DNA of 13,515 bases from an uncultured Chitinophagaceae bacterium (GTDB lineage: Bacteria; Bacteroidota; Bacteroidia; Chitinophagales; Chitinophagaceae), in assembly GCA_946885335.1 (NCBI GenBank), contig CAMPGG010000064.1, positions 1-13,515 on the forward strand. The letters run 5' to 3'. The notes below the pieces were generated by a model that was given only the letters and a program-made list of their open reading frames with translations, searched no databases and was not told where the DNA came from. The translations under genes were made by a program, and so were the position numbers. Positions 1 through 6,166 of this stretch are shown in pieces. The first letter of the stretch is position 1; every line of letters begins with the position of its first letter.

Positions 1-85
1 TCATGAGACTCTTCAAAAATTTAATATGAAATACCCGGGATTGAAAAAATAAAATTTATCTTAATGCATTAAAAAAATTACTGTT

Positions 86-520
86 ATGGGAATGCTTAAA
101 GAATTCAAAGAATTTGCCATGAAAGGCAACCTGGTTGATATTGCGGTTGCTTTTGTAATGGGTGCTTCTTTTGGTAAAGTTGTAACCTCCTTAAATGAAG
201 GTATCGTTATGCCTTTAGTTGGTATGTTATTAGGAGATTTTGACCTGGCATCAAAAAAATATATTTTAAAGGAGGGCACAGACCCTGTTGTGGATGCTTC
301 CGGAAATGAAATTACTGCAGCAGTGGCTGAAGTGTCCATCAAATGGGGTGCATTTGTAACAGCAGTGATAGATTTTATCATCATTGCATTCGTGATGTTT
401 TTAATTATCCGGGCTATCAATTCTATGAAGAAAAAACAAGAAGCCGAAGTGGCTGCAGCCCCGGAACCATCACTTACAGATAAATTATTAATGGAAATCA
501 GGGATCAGCTAAAAAAATAA
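86..520 (+). CDS. mscL: Large-conductance mechanosensitive channel MscL
   Basis: Inner-membrane channel that opens under membrane tension and releases solutes during hypo-osmotic shock. The 144-residue protein starts with the family's amphipathic helix and hallmark stretch: MLKEFKEFAMKGNLVDIAVA at residues 3-22, then a glycine-rich first membrane helix to about residue 46 with GASFGKVV. A polar periplasmic loop spans about 50-86, the second membrane helix about 88-110, and a charged linker with an Ala/Glu/Pro stretch about 114-129. The C-terminal helix (LTDKLLMEIRDQLKK) is the bundle-forming segment of the pentamer. Length is normal for the family. Two in-frame ATGs at 86 and 92 could both serve; the second would give the more usual MLKEFKEF start. 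No upstream gene is visible in the first 85 bases and I see no clear promoter there. A strong terminator follows at 582-625. Identity is secure from the sequence pattern. Confidence 0.96.
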   Translation: MGMLKEFKEFAMKGNLVDIAVAFVMGASFGKVVTSLNEGIVMPLVGMLLGDFDLASKKYILKEGTDPVVDASGNEITAAVAEVSIKWGAFVTAVIDFIIIAFVMFLIIRAINSMKKKQEAEVAAAPEPSLTDKLLMEIRDQLKK

Positions 521-574
521 TTTAATGGTGAATTGTTTTCTGATTTGTAACCTGCTTTAGCAAGTTTATTTATA

Positions 575-582
575 TACTTTTG
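575..582 (+). promoter_or_regulatory. Candidate Bacteroidota -7 element for scpA
   Basis: TACTTTTG matches the Bacteroidota -7 consensus TAnnTTTG at every defined base. Its last G is the first base of the terminator stem. Transcription would start about 6-8 nt downstream, inside the left arm of the hairpin. A clear -33 TTTG at the usual 19-21 bp spacing is not present (CTGC at 552-555), so the call rests on the -7 box and the position before scpA. Confidence 0.4.
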
Positions 583-625
583 ACATCCCGGAAAGGCTAC
601 CCATTCCTTCCGGGATGTCTTTTTT
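582..625 (+). terminator. Rho-independent terminator after mscL
   Basis: A perfect 12-bp stem is formed by GACATCCCGGAA (582-593) and TTCCGGGATGTC (608-619), with a 14-nt loop whose ends can add two more G-C pairs around a bulged A. It is followed at once by six T residues (620-625). This is a textbook intrinsic terminator and ends mscL transcription 62 nt after the stop codon. It lies 19 nt before the scpA start codon. Confidence 0.9.
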
Positions 626-643
626 AATTAAATTGATTGAACC

Positions 644-1435
644 GTGAATAATGCCCAGTACCAGATCAAACTTCCTCAATTTGAAGGCCCTTTCGACCTG
701 TTACTATTTTTTATAGAAAGAGACGAACTGGATATTTATAATATTCCCATCACCGGAATTATTAATGACTTTTTAGATTATATCCACAAACAGGAATCGC
801 TGAATATTGAACTTTCCAGTGAATTTATTTTATTCATATCAACACTTATGCGTATCAAAGCTAAAATGCTGATACCGCGAAAAGAGATTGATGAACAAGG
901 TAATGAAATAGATCCCCGCCAGGAGTTGGTTGATAAAATACTGGAATACAAAAAGTATAAAGAAGCTTCTGCAAAAATGGCTGAAATGGAAGCAGTCAGG
1001 ATGCTGATGGTTAAAAGAGGGAACATTCAAAAGGAACTTTCTACCATTGGCGAAGATGCAGGAGAAGGTACCGAGATCCAGAATATTACTTTATTCAAAC
1101 TGATGAAGAGTTTTGAAAAAGTAATGCTTCGCTACCAGGATCGTTTCAATAAACCGGTTCACACCGTTGTTCAGTACAATTATAATATGGAGAAAAGCCG
1201 CGAACAAATGTTGTCGCTGGCAAGTGCAGAAAAAAATGTTTCGTTCGAAAAGATCTTTGAAGAATGTGAAAACCGGGTGCATGCCATTTTTCTGTTTCTT
1301 TCTTTGCTCGAACTGGTGCAACAGAAATTTTTAAAGATCATGATCGGCGAAGGGAAAAATAATTTTATTATCGAATACATAGAACCCGAAGAAAGGCTAC
1401 CCTATATAGAAGAGGATATTCAACAACCACAATAA
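644..1435 (+). CDS. scpA: Segregation and condensation protein A (kleisin)
   Basis: Kleisin subunit of the bacterial SMC-ScpA-ScpB condensin, which bridges SMC heads and helps compact and separate the chromosome in the cytoplasm. The 263-residue protein shows the N-terminal ScpA signature FEGPFDLLLFFIERDELDIY (residues 13-32), then the helix ELSSEFILFISTLMRIKAKM (56-75) and the LIP motif. A variable charged middle (about 80-200) follows, then a C-terminal winged-helix region (about 203-256) with the segment FLFLSLLELVQQKF. The start is GTG: the in-frame codon at 638-640 is a TGA stop, so GTG at 644 is the first possible start, and the signature begins only a few residues later. Length is typical. 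The partner gene scpB is not next to it; an osmC-type gene follows after 13 nt, so the two are probably co-transcribed. Confidence 0.93.
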   Translation: MNNAQYQIKLPQFEGPFDLLLFFIERDELDIYNIPITGIINDFLDYIHKQESLNIELSSEFILFISTLMRIKAKMLIPRKEIDEQGNEIDPRQELVDKILEYKKYKEASAKMAEMEAVRMLMVKRGNIQKELSTIGEDAGEGTEIQNITLFKLMKSFEKVMLRYQDRFNKPVHTVVQYNYNMEKSREQMLSLASAEKNVSFEKIFEECENRVHAIFLFLSLLELVQQKFLKIMIGEGKNNFIIEYIEPEERLPYIEEDIQQPQ

Positions 1436-1448
1436 AAAAAGAAAGATT

Positions 1449-1862
1449 ATGAAAAAAAGATTTGCAACGGCCAAATGGCTTGGTACAGGAAAAGAAGGTT
1501 CCGGAACAGTTAGTTCACAAAGTGGCGCTTTTTCAGATGCGCAATATTCATATAAAAGTCGTTTTGAAGAAGGCACCGGAACAAACCCGGAAGAATTAAT
1601 TGCGGCTGCACATGCAGGTTGTTTTTCTATGAAGTTAAGTTTTGTTTTGGGTGAAGCAGGTTTTACGCCTGATAGTATTGAAACCAAATGTACCGTATCA
1701 CTGGATAGCGGAGTTATAACAGAAAGTCACCTGGATGTAAAAGCAACTGTACCGGGTTTGGATAATGATAAATTTGTAGAGTTGGCAAATGCCGCTAAAG
1801 ACGGTTGCCCGGTGAGTAAAGCATTAAGTGTAAATATTACAATGGATGCTTCGCTTGCTTAG
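1449..1862 (+). CDS. osmC: OsmC-family peroxiredoxin-like protein
   Basis: Small cytoplasmic thiol peroxidase of the OsmC/Ohr superfamily, expected to reduce organic hydroperoxides using two cysteines. In this 137-residue protein the conserved set is visible: Arg39 in SYKSRFE, the GTNPEELIAAAHAGCFSM motif with Glu48/Glu49 and catalytic Cys58, and the resolving Cys120 in DGCPVSKAL. The GTNPEEL...HAGCFSM pattern and length favour the OsmC subfamily over Ohr, which usually carries a different motif around the first cysteine. A third cysteine (Cys81) is not a family active-site residue. The gene starts 13 nt after scpA with an A/G-rich leader (GAAAGATT) and is probably in the same transcript. Two terminator hairpins follow. 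Subfamily is fairly sure; the natural substrate is not known from sequence. Confidence 0.9.
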   Translation: MKKRFATAKWLGTGKEGSGTVSSQSGAFSDAQYSYKSRFEEGTGTNPEELIAAAHAGCFSMKLSFVLGEAGFTPDSIETKCTVSLDSGVITESHLDVKATVPGLDNDKFVELANAAKDGCPVSKALSVNITMDASLA

Positions 1863-1883
1863 TTTTTAATAATTGAAAAAATT

Positions 1884-1911
1884 GAAGGATCCTTTTTTGG
1901 ATCCTTTCTTT
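1884..1911 (+). terminator. Rho-independent terminator after osmC
   Basis: The stem AAGGATCC (1885-1892) / GGATCCTT (1899-1906) closes a TTTTTT loop and is followed by TCTTTAT. An A-run precedes it. It lies 22 nt after the osmC stop codon. The trailing T-tract is interrupted, so it is weaker than the hairpin that follows. Confidence 0.7.
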
Positions 1912-1935
1912 ATAATCTATTTAGAGACAAGATTA

Positions 1936-1963
1936 AAAAAAGCCAACTAAAGCTGGCTTTTTT
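1936..1963. terminator. Bidirectional terminator between osmC and dxs
   Basis: AAAAAAGCCA (1936-1945) pairs with TGGCTTTTTT (1954-1963) around an 8-nt loop. Read on either strand, the stem ends in a run of at least six T residues. It can therefore stop osmC transcription rightward and dxs transcription leftward; the dxs stop codon is 20 nt away. Confidence 0.85.
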
Positions 1964-1983
1964 ATTATTTGTAAGATTTTTTA

Positions 1984-3915
1984 TCAACCAAATACTTCAC
2001 TTACAGTTACCGTTGTACCCATCATTTCTCTGAGTGCTTCAATTATGGCTGTTGCATCATAACCACATTCCCTGTGTAATTCTTTCAATGTTCCATGTTC
2101 AACTATCCTGTCGGGGATACCAAGCATTTTTATTTCTGCAGCATATTTATTGGCATTCATGAATTCCAGAACAGCAGATCCAAATCCACCCACTATGGTT
2201 CCATCTTCTACGGTAATGATTTTTTTGTAATTGCTGAAAACCTCGTGAAGCATTTCTTCATCCAAAGGTTTAGCAAAACGCATATCATAATGGGCGGGAT
2301 CCAGTCCTTCCGCTTTTACATCCCGAATGGCCGAAGCTGCAAAATTTCCCGGGTGACCAAAGGATAAAATGGCTACTTCTTTTCCGTCTTTTAATTTTCT
2401 TCCCTTGCCAATTTCTATTTCTTCAAATGGTGTTTTCCAATCGGTCATTACACCTTCACCGCGGGGATAACGGATAGCAATAGGTGATTTTATTTTTTCC
2501 AGTTGCGCTGTGTACATGATGTTTCGTAATTCTTTTTCATTCATAGGCGCATTCACGATCATGTTTGGAATACAACGCATGTATGCAATATCATAGGCGC
2601 CATGGTGAGTGGGCCCATCTTCACCAACCAATCCTGCACGATCGAGGCAAAATACAACTGGTAGTTTCTGAATGGCAACATCATGTACCACCTGGTCGTA
2701 AGCCCTTTGCATAAAAGAAGAATAAATATTGCAGAATACTTTCATGCCCTGTGTAGCCATGCCTGCACTTAAGGTTACAGCATGTTGCTCACAAATGCCC
2801 ACATCAAATGCACGATCGGGCATTTTCTCCATCATATATTTAAGGGAAGAGCCGCTTGGCATGGCAGGAGTGATGCCAAATATTTTTTCATTCTGCTCGG
2901 CGAGTTCAATAATAGTATGTCCAAAAACATCCTGGTATTTAGGCGGCTGAGGTGTATCGTATTTCTTTTTTACAATTTCCCCGGTTACTTTATCAAACAA
3001 ACCAGGCGCATGCCATACTGTTTGTTCTTTTTCTGCCAAAGAATATCCTTTGCCTTTAACGGTAACAATATGTAATAATTTAGGTCCGGGAATTTCGCGA
3101 AGATCTTTTAGCGTATCAACCAGTTTGGTAATATTGTGTCCGTCGATTGGACCAAAATAGCGCATTCCCAAAGCTTCAAATAAATTAGCGCTGCTACTCA
3201 ACATACCCTTTAAACCTTCAGTCAGTTTGTGCGCCATGGCACGACTGAAATTTTTACCTACCGGCAATTTGCCCATCAACTTCCAAACATCATCCTTTAC
3301 TTTATTATAAGTGGGCGATGTTGCAATATCAGTCAGGTATTCTTTTAATGCGCCAACATTCGGATCAATGCTCATGCAATTATCATTGAGCACAACAAGC
3401 ATATCTGTATCCGCAACACCAGCATGATTCAGCGCTTCAAATGCAAGACCTGCAGTCATGGCGCCATCACCAATTACTGCAGCTACTTTGATGTCTTCTT
3501 TATTATATTTTGCCGCCATGGCCATGCCTAAAGCAGCAGAAATGGAGGTAGAAGAATGGCCAACCCCGAATGAATCATATTCACTTTCTCCCCGTTTTGG
3601 AAACCCGCTTAGACCATTGTATTTTCTATTGGTCATAAAATTATCCCGGCGGCCTGTGAGTATTTTATGACCGTATGCCTGGTGACCCACATCCCAAACC
3701 AACTGATCCTTAGGAGTGTTATAAATATAATGGAGGGCTACTGAAAGTTCTACCACACCCAGGCTGGCTGCAAAATGTCCACCATGTACGCTTACTACAT
3801 CAATAATATATTGTCTTAACTCATCACAAACCTGGTGTAATTTTTCTTTGGGTAATGTTTTTAAATCCGCAGGCGAATTAATTTCTTTCAATAAGGGGCC
3901 TGGTATGATTTCCAT
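1984..3915 (-). CDS. dxs: 1-deoxy-D-xylulose-5-phosphate synthase
   Basis: Thiamine-diphosphate enzyme that condenses pyruvate with glyceraldehyde 3-phosphate, the first step of the MEP pathway to isopentenyl diphosphate; cytoplasmic. The 643-residue protein has all three transketolase-like domains. Seen in order: HGGHFAASLGVVEL (44-57), DVGHQAYGHKILTGR (75-89), GVGHSSTSISAALGMA (117-132), and the ThDP/Mg signature GDGAMTAG (149-156) ending at LNDN (176-179). The second domain has ICEQHA with the catalytic Glu377, then DRAGLVGEDGPTHHGAYD (426-443) and RYPRGEG (483-489); a C-terminal transketolase domain follows. Length is slightly above the 620 residues of the E. coli enzyme. It is transcribed alone, convergent with osmC and divergent from the lytS-type kinase gene. 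The ATG at 3915 sits just before the conserved N-terminus and has no competing upstream start. I do not see a confident promoter for it. Confidence 0.97.
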   Translation of the reverse strand: MEIIPGPLLKEINSPADLKTLPKEKLHQVCDELRQYIIDVVSVHGGHFAASLGVVELSVALHYIYNTPKDQLVWDVGHQAYGHKILTGRRDNFMTNRKYNGLSGFPKRGESEYDSFGVGHSSTSISAALGMAMAAKYNKEDIKVAAVIGDGAMTAGLAFEALNHAGVADTDMLVVLNDNCMSIDPNVGALKEYLTDIATSPTYNKVKDDVWKLMGKLPVGKNFSRAMAHKLTEGLKGMLSSSANLFEALGMRYFGPIDGHNITKLVDTLKDLREIPGPKLLHIVTVKGKGYSLAEKEQTVWHAPGLFDKVTGEIVKKKYDTPQPPKYQDVFGHTIIELAEQNEKIFGITPAMPSGSSLKYMMEKMPDRAFDVGICEQHAVTLSAGMATQGMKVFCNIYSSFMQRAYDQVVHDVAIQKLPVVFCLDRAGLVGEDGPTHHGAYDIAYMRCIPNMIVNAPMNEKELRNIMYTAQLEKIKSPIAIRYPRGEGVMTDWKTPFEEIEIGKGRKLKDGKEVAILSFGHPGNFAASAIRDVKAEGLDPAHYDMRFAKPLDEEMLHEVFSNYKKIITVEDGTIVGGFGSAVLEFMNANKYAAEIKMLGIPDRIVEHGTLKELHRECGYDATAIIEALREMMGTTVTVSEVFG

Positions 3916-3981
3916 TCAGTGAATTTTAACTGTAAAAATAATCTTTTCCTCCTGAGATGAAATCAATCAACCAATAAAATA

Positions 3982-4002
3982 TAAGCCTTTAAAATGCTTA
4001 TT
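3982..4002. repeat. Near-palindrome upstream of dxs
   Basis: A 21-base segment reads ATAAGC ... GCTTAT with perfect 6-bp arms (3982-3987 and 3997-4002). Apart from the arms, the core TTTAAAA (3989-3995) is also symmetric; only the outer core pair and the central base fail to match. It sits 67 bp upstream of the dxs start. It may be an operator or may be chance in AT-rich DNA; no T-run follows, so it is not a terminator. Confidence 0.35.
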
Positions 4003-4250
4003 TGGCCGATTGAGGGAAATCAAGGAGAATTTGACTAAAACTTATTGAATCAGGTTAACAAAAAGCCAGGGGAAAGGTTGACTGTCTTCAGTTTGGCAGA
4101 TAGTAATTATTCATTTTTTTGCCAACAAAACCATTTCATTTTTTAGCCTAGAACCAGCTAAGAATTACCCTTGAGTCATTAAATAAAAGTTAAGGGCATG
4201 ATCATGGTTATGCATTATTTGTTAATATTACTCCTTAAATTAAATTTTCA

Positions 4251-4282
4251 TTCCACTGATAATAGCTATTTTTCCACTGGTA
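4251..4282 (+). promoter_or_regulatory. Candidate LytTR operator (direct repeat, 21-bp period)
   Basis: TTCCACTGATA (4251-4261) recurs as TTCCACTGGTA (4272-4282), identical at 10 of 11 bases and shifted by exactly 21 bp, two turns of the helix. LytTR-domain regulators are known to bind pairs of about 9-bp imperfect direct repeats separated by about 12-13 bp, which gives this same period. The site lies just upstream of the gene pair that encodes a LytTR regulator, so autoregulation is the natural reading. The repeat is seen directly; the binding is inferred. Confidence 0.5.
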
Positions 4283-4288
4283 TATTTG
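4281..4288 (+). promoter_or_regulatory. Upstream candidate -7 element for the kinase operon
   Basis: TATATTTG matches TAnnTTTG at all defined bases and shares its first two bases with the second copy of the direct repeat. If used, transcription would start near 4294-4296 and leave a leader of about 35 nt. A regulator bound at the repeat would block this promoter. No convincing -33 TTTG at standard spacing is seen. Confidence 0.35.
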
Positions 4289-4314
4289 CCGGTTAAGGCG
4301 TTATCTGAATAGTT

Positions 4315-4322
4315 TAGCTTTG
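4315..4322 (+). promoter_or_regulatory. Candidate -7 element directly before the kinase start
   Basis: TAGCTTTG is a perfect TAnnTTTG match ending 7 nt before the ATG at 4330. With the usual 6-8 nt from box to start site, the transcript would begin at or next to the start codon, making it leaderless or almost so. The direct repeat would then lie at roughly -75 to -45, where activators bind. The -33 position (4292-4295, GTTA) is a poor match to TTTG, which would suit an activator-dependent promoter. Confidence 0.45.
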
Positions 4323-4329
4323 TAGTCAT

Positions 4330-5373
4330 ATGCAAATAGGTCACAAAAGGTATTGGTTGTTCCAGCTGGTTGGGTGGGGATTGTTTGCACTGATCAACAT
4401 CTTCTTTGCCCTCACTTTTGATAAGATTAATAACTTATTTGTAAACCGATTACTGATTTTTCTTTTAATGGGTATCATATTTACCCATTTAATGCGCTGG
4501 ATTATTTTACGGATCGACCTGCTCATTAAACCACTCAATGTTCAAATTCCCGGTTTTATACTTGTAACATTTATTTTTTCTATCGTTTTAGCATTAATTG
4601 AAGTGGCTGTGTACCAGGCATTAAAACTCCAGGGCGAAAGAAATACCTATACTTTTTTCGGACAGCTTTTAGTAAACACTTTTAATACATTCATCTACCT
4701 GTTTATTTGGAACTGTATTTATTTCATTTACCATTACGTACAAAAAAGCCGCAAGCAACAGCTGGATACATTGCAATTGGAAGCCTTGGTAAAAAGCCTT
4801 GAACTGAATACGATTAAGGCACATATAAATCCTCATTTTATTTTTAATGCGCTTAACAGCATTCGTGCTTTGATTGATGAAAATCCACAAAGAGCCCGCA
4901 ATGCCATCACTGAGTTGAGTAATATTTTGCGAAGCAGTATGCAGACTGAAAAAATGGAAACAGTTCCATTTGAAAGAGAATTGAATATCGTTAAAGATTA
5001 CCTGGCGCTCGAAAATATGCGTTTTGAAGACCGGTTAAAAGTTGAATATGATATTGATGAAGACACTTTAAATCAGCCCGTGCCTCCGATGATGTTGCAA
5101 ACCCTTGTTGAAAATGCCATTAAGCATGGTATTAGTAAACAAATAAAAGGCGGGGTAGTTAAGATCACTTCAGACTTTAAGGACCATTACCACGAACTGG
5201 CTGTTCAAAATACCGGTTTGTTAAATGGGCACAAACACTCCGAAGGATTTGGTTTATCAAGTACGCAAAACAGGTTAAATTTATTATACGGTTCAAAAGC
5301 CAGCTTCGATATAAGGCAGGTTAATCCATTCCTTGTTGAAGCAAAAGTGCTGATTCCCGTTGACACATTTTAA
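4330..5373 (+). CDS. LytS/YpdA-type sensor histidine kinase (His_kinase family)
   Basis: Membrane sensor kinase that should autophosphorylate on His169 and pass the phosphate to the LytTR regulator encoded next door. The 347-residue protein begins with four hydrophobic segments (about 10-30, 40-60, 74-96 and 112-136), with short loops and no extracellular sensor domain. A short helix, about 138-160, leads to the family's phosphoacceptor motif KAHINPHFIFNALNSIRALI (163-182). The kinase core follows: LENMRFEDRL (227-236), the N-box MLQTLVENAIKHGI (255-268) with Asn262, and the glycine-rich end GFGLSSTQNRLNLLYG (306-321). The usual DNG box appears as NTG (294-296), a frequent variant in Bacteroidota, and GLxN has become GLSS. 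The ATG at 4330 lies 8 nt after a -7 box; no better start is evident. The regulator gene follows after 12 nt. The signal sensed cannot be told from the sequence. Confidence 0.92.
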   Translation: MQIGHKRYWLFQLVGWGLFALINIFFALTFDKINNLFVNRLLIFLLMGIIFTHLMRWIILRIDLLIKPLNVQIPGFILVTFIFSIVLALIEVAVYQALKLQGERNTYTFFGQLLVNTFNTFIYLFIWNCIYFIYHYVQKSRKQQLDTLQLEALVKSLELNTIKAHINPHFIFNALNSIRALIDENPQRARNAITELSNILRSSMQTEKMETVPFERELNIVKDYLALENMRFEDRLKVEYDIDEDTLNQPVPPMMLQTLVENAIKHGISKQIKGGVVKITSDFKDHYHELAVQNTGLLNGHKHSEGFGLSSTQNRLNLLYGSKASFDIRQVNPFLVEAKVLIPVDTF

Positions 5374-5385
5374 AACTAACAACAC

Positions 5386-6120
5386 ATGAGAGCAATCATT
5401 ATCGATGATGAAAGGCTTGCCCGTACCGAATTAAAAAAACTGCTCCAGGATTTTCCTGAAGTTGAAGTTATTGACGAAGCAGCCAATGCCCAGGAAGGTA
5501 TTCAGAAAATAGAAACGCTAAGACCCGATTTGATTTTTTTGGATATTCAAATGCCTGGTAAAACCGGTTTTGATATGCTCTCCGAATTGGAAAAATCACC
5601 ACAGGTTATTTTTACCACTGCATATGATGAATATGCGCTAAAAGCTTTTGAGGTAAATGCATTGGATTACTTATTGAAGCCGGTTGAACCAAAAAGACTG
5701 GCTGATGCCATTCAAAAACTTCATCAGCATCCGGTTCAACCACGTGAACAGAATATTGCGAGTGAAAATTTTAATCAAAGCCTGTTAAATGAACATGACC
5801 AGGTTTTTGTAAAAGATGGAGAAAGATGCTGGTTTGTAAAACTGACTGATATACGGTTATTTGAAAGTGTTGGAAATTATGCTAAAGTTTTCTTTGGCAC
5901 TAATAAGCCACTCATTTTAAAATCATTGAATGCTTTGGAAGAAAGGTTGGATGAAAAGATGTTCTTCCGGGCAAACCGCAAGCACATTGTTAACCTGCGT
6001 ATGATTGAAAAAATTGAGCCCTATTTTAACGGGGGCCTTTTACTTGAATTAAAAGGCGGAGAAAAAATTGAAGTAAGCCGCAGGCAGACCGTTAAGTTTA
6101 AAGAAATGATGAGCCTTTAG
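5386..6120 (+). CDS. LytTR-family response regulator
   Basis: DNA-binding partner of the upstream kinase. The 244-residue protein has an N-terminal receiver domain (about 1-115) with acidic pocket Asp7/Asp8, phosphoacceptor Asp53 in LIFLDIQMPG, Thr77 in the IFTTAYDEYALKAF strand-helix turn, and Lys98 in DYLLKPVEP. A linker of about 20 residues (113-135) leads to a LytTR DNA-binding domain (about 138-243). Its features are VKDGERCWFVKLTDIRLFES, GNYAKVFF, the RANRKHIVNL strand (195-204) and a C-terminal EVSRRQTVKFKEMM. All key receiver residues are intact. LytTR proteins bind paired direct repeats, and such a pair is present at 4251-4282. Two M28 peptidase genes follow after 46 nt with no terminator, and are possible targets or co-transcribed partners. 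Confidence 0.94.
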   Translation: MRAIIIDDERLARTELKKLLQDFPEVEVIDEAANAQEGIQKIETLRPDLIFLDIQMPGKTGFDMLSELEKSPQVIFTTAYDEYALKAFEVNALDYLLKPVEPKRLADAIQKLHQHPVQPREQNIASENFNQSLLNEHDQVFVKDGERCWFVKLTDIRLFESVGNYAKVFFGTNKPLILKSLNALEERLDEKMFFRANRKHIVNLRMIEKIEPYFNGGLLLELKGGEKIEVSRRQTVKFKEMMSL

Positions 6121-6166
6121 GCTATCAAAATAAAAAAATTCATCTCATTCAAGGCAATCTTACACT

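Larger units (their letters stand above)
3916..4329. other. 414-bp divergent regulatory spacer (dxs / lytS)
   Basis: AT-rich DNA between two divergent genes, with no convincing coding frame. On the dxs side it holds a near-palindrome at 3982-4002. In the middle there are T-rich stretches, a 6-bp inverted repeat TTGGCA/TGCCAA (4093-4098 and 4120-4125, loop 21 nt) and a 10-bp palindrome CATGATCATG (4197-4206). The kinase side carries a 21-bp-period direct repeat and two -7-type boxes, entered separately. The spacer is much longer than any other in the window, which suggests real regulatory content. Confidence 0.6.

Noticed and set aside
61..420. 119-codon minus-strand frame over mscL
   Set aside because: It lies opposite the clearly recognisable mscL and has no family resemblance or initiation signal.
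4093..4125. Inverted repeat TTGGCA/TGCCAA as a terminator or small RNA
   Set aside because: Only 6 bp of stem around a 21-nt AT-rich loop and no T-run after the right arm; too weak to call.
4204..4296. 30-codon open frame (ATG at 4204, TAA at 4294) before the kinase gene
   Set aside because: It spans the direct repeat and a -7 box, has no ribosome-binding signal and is short enough to arise by chance in AT-rich DNA.
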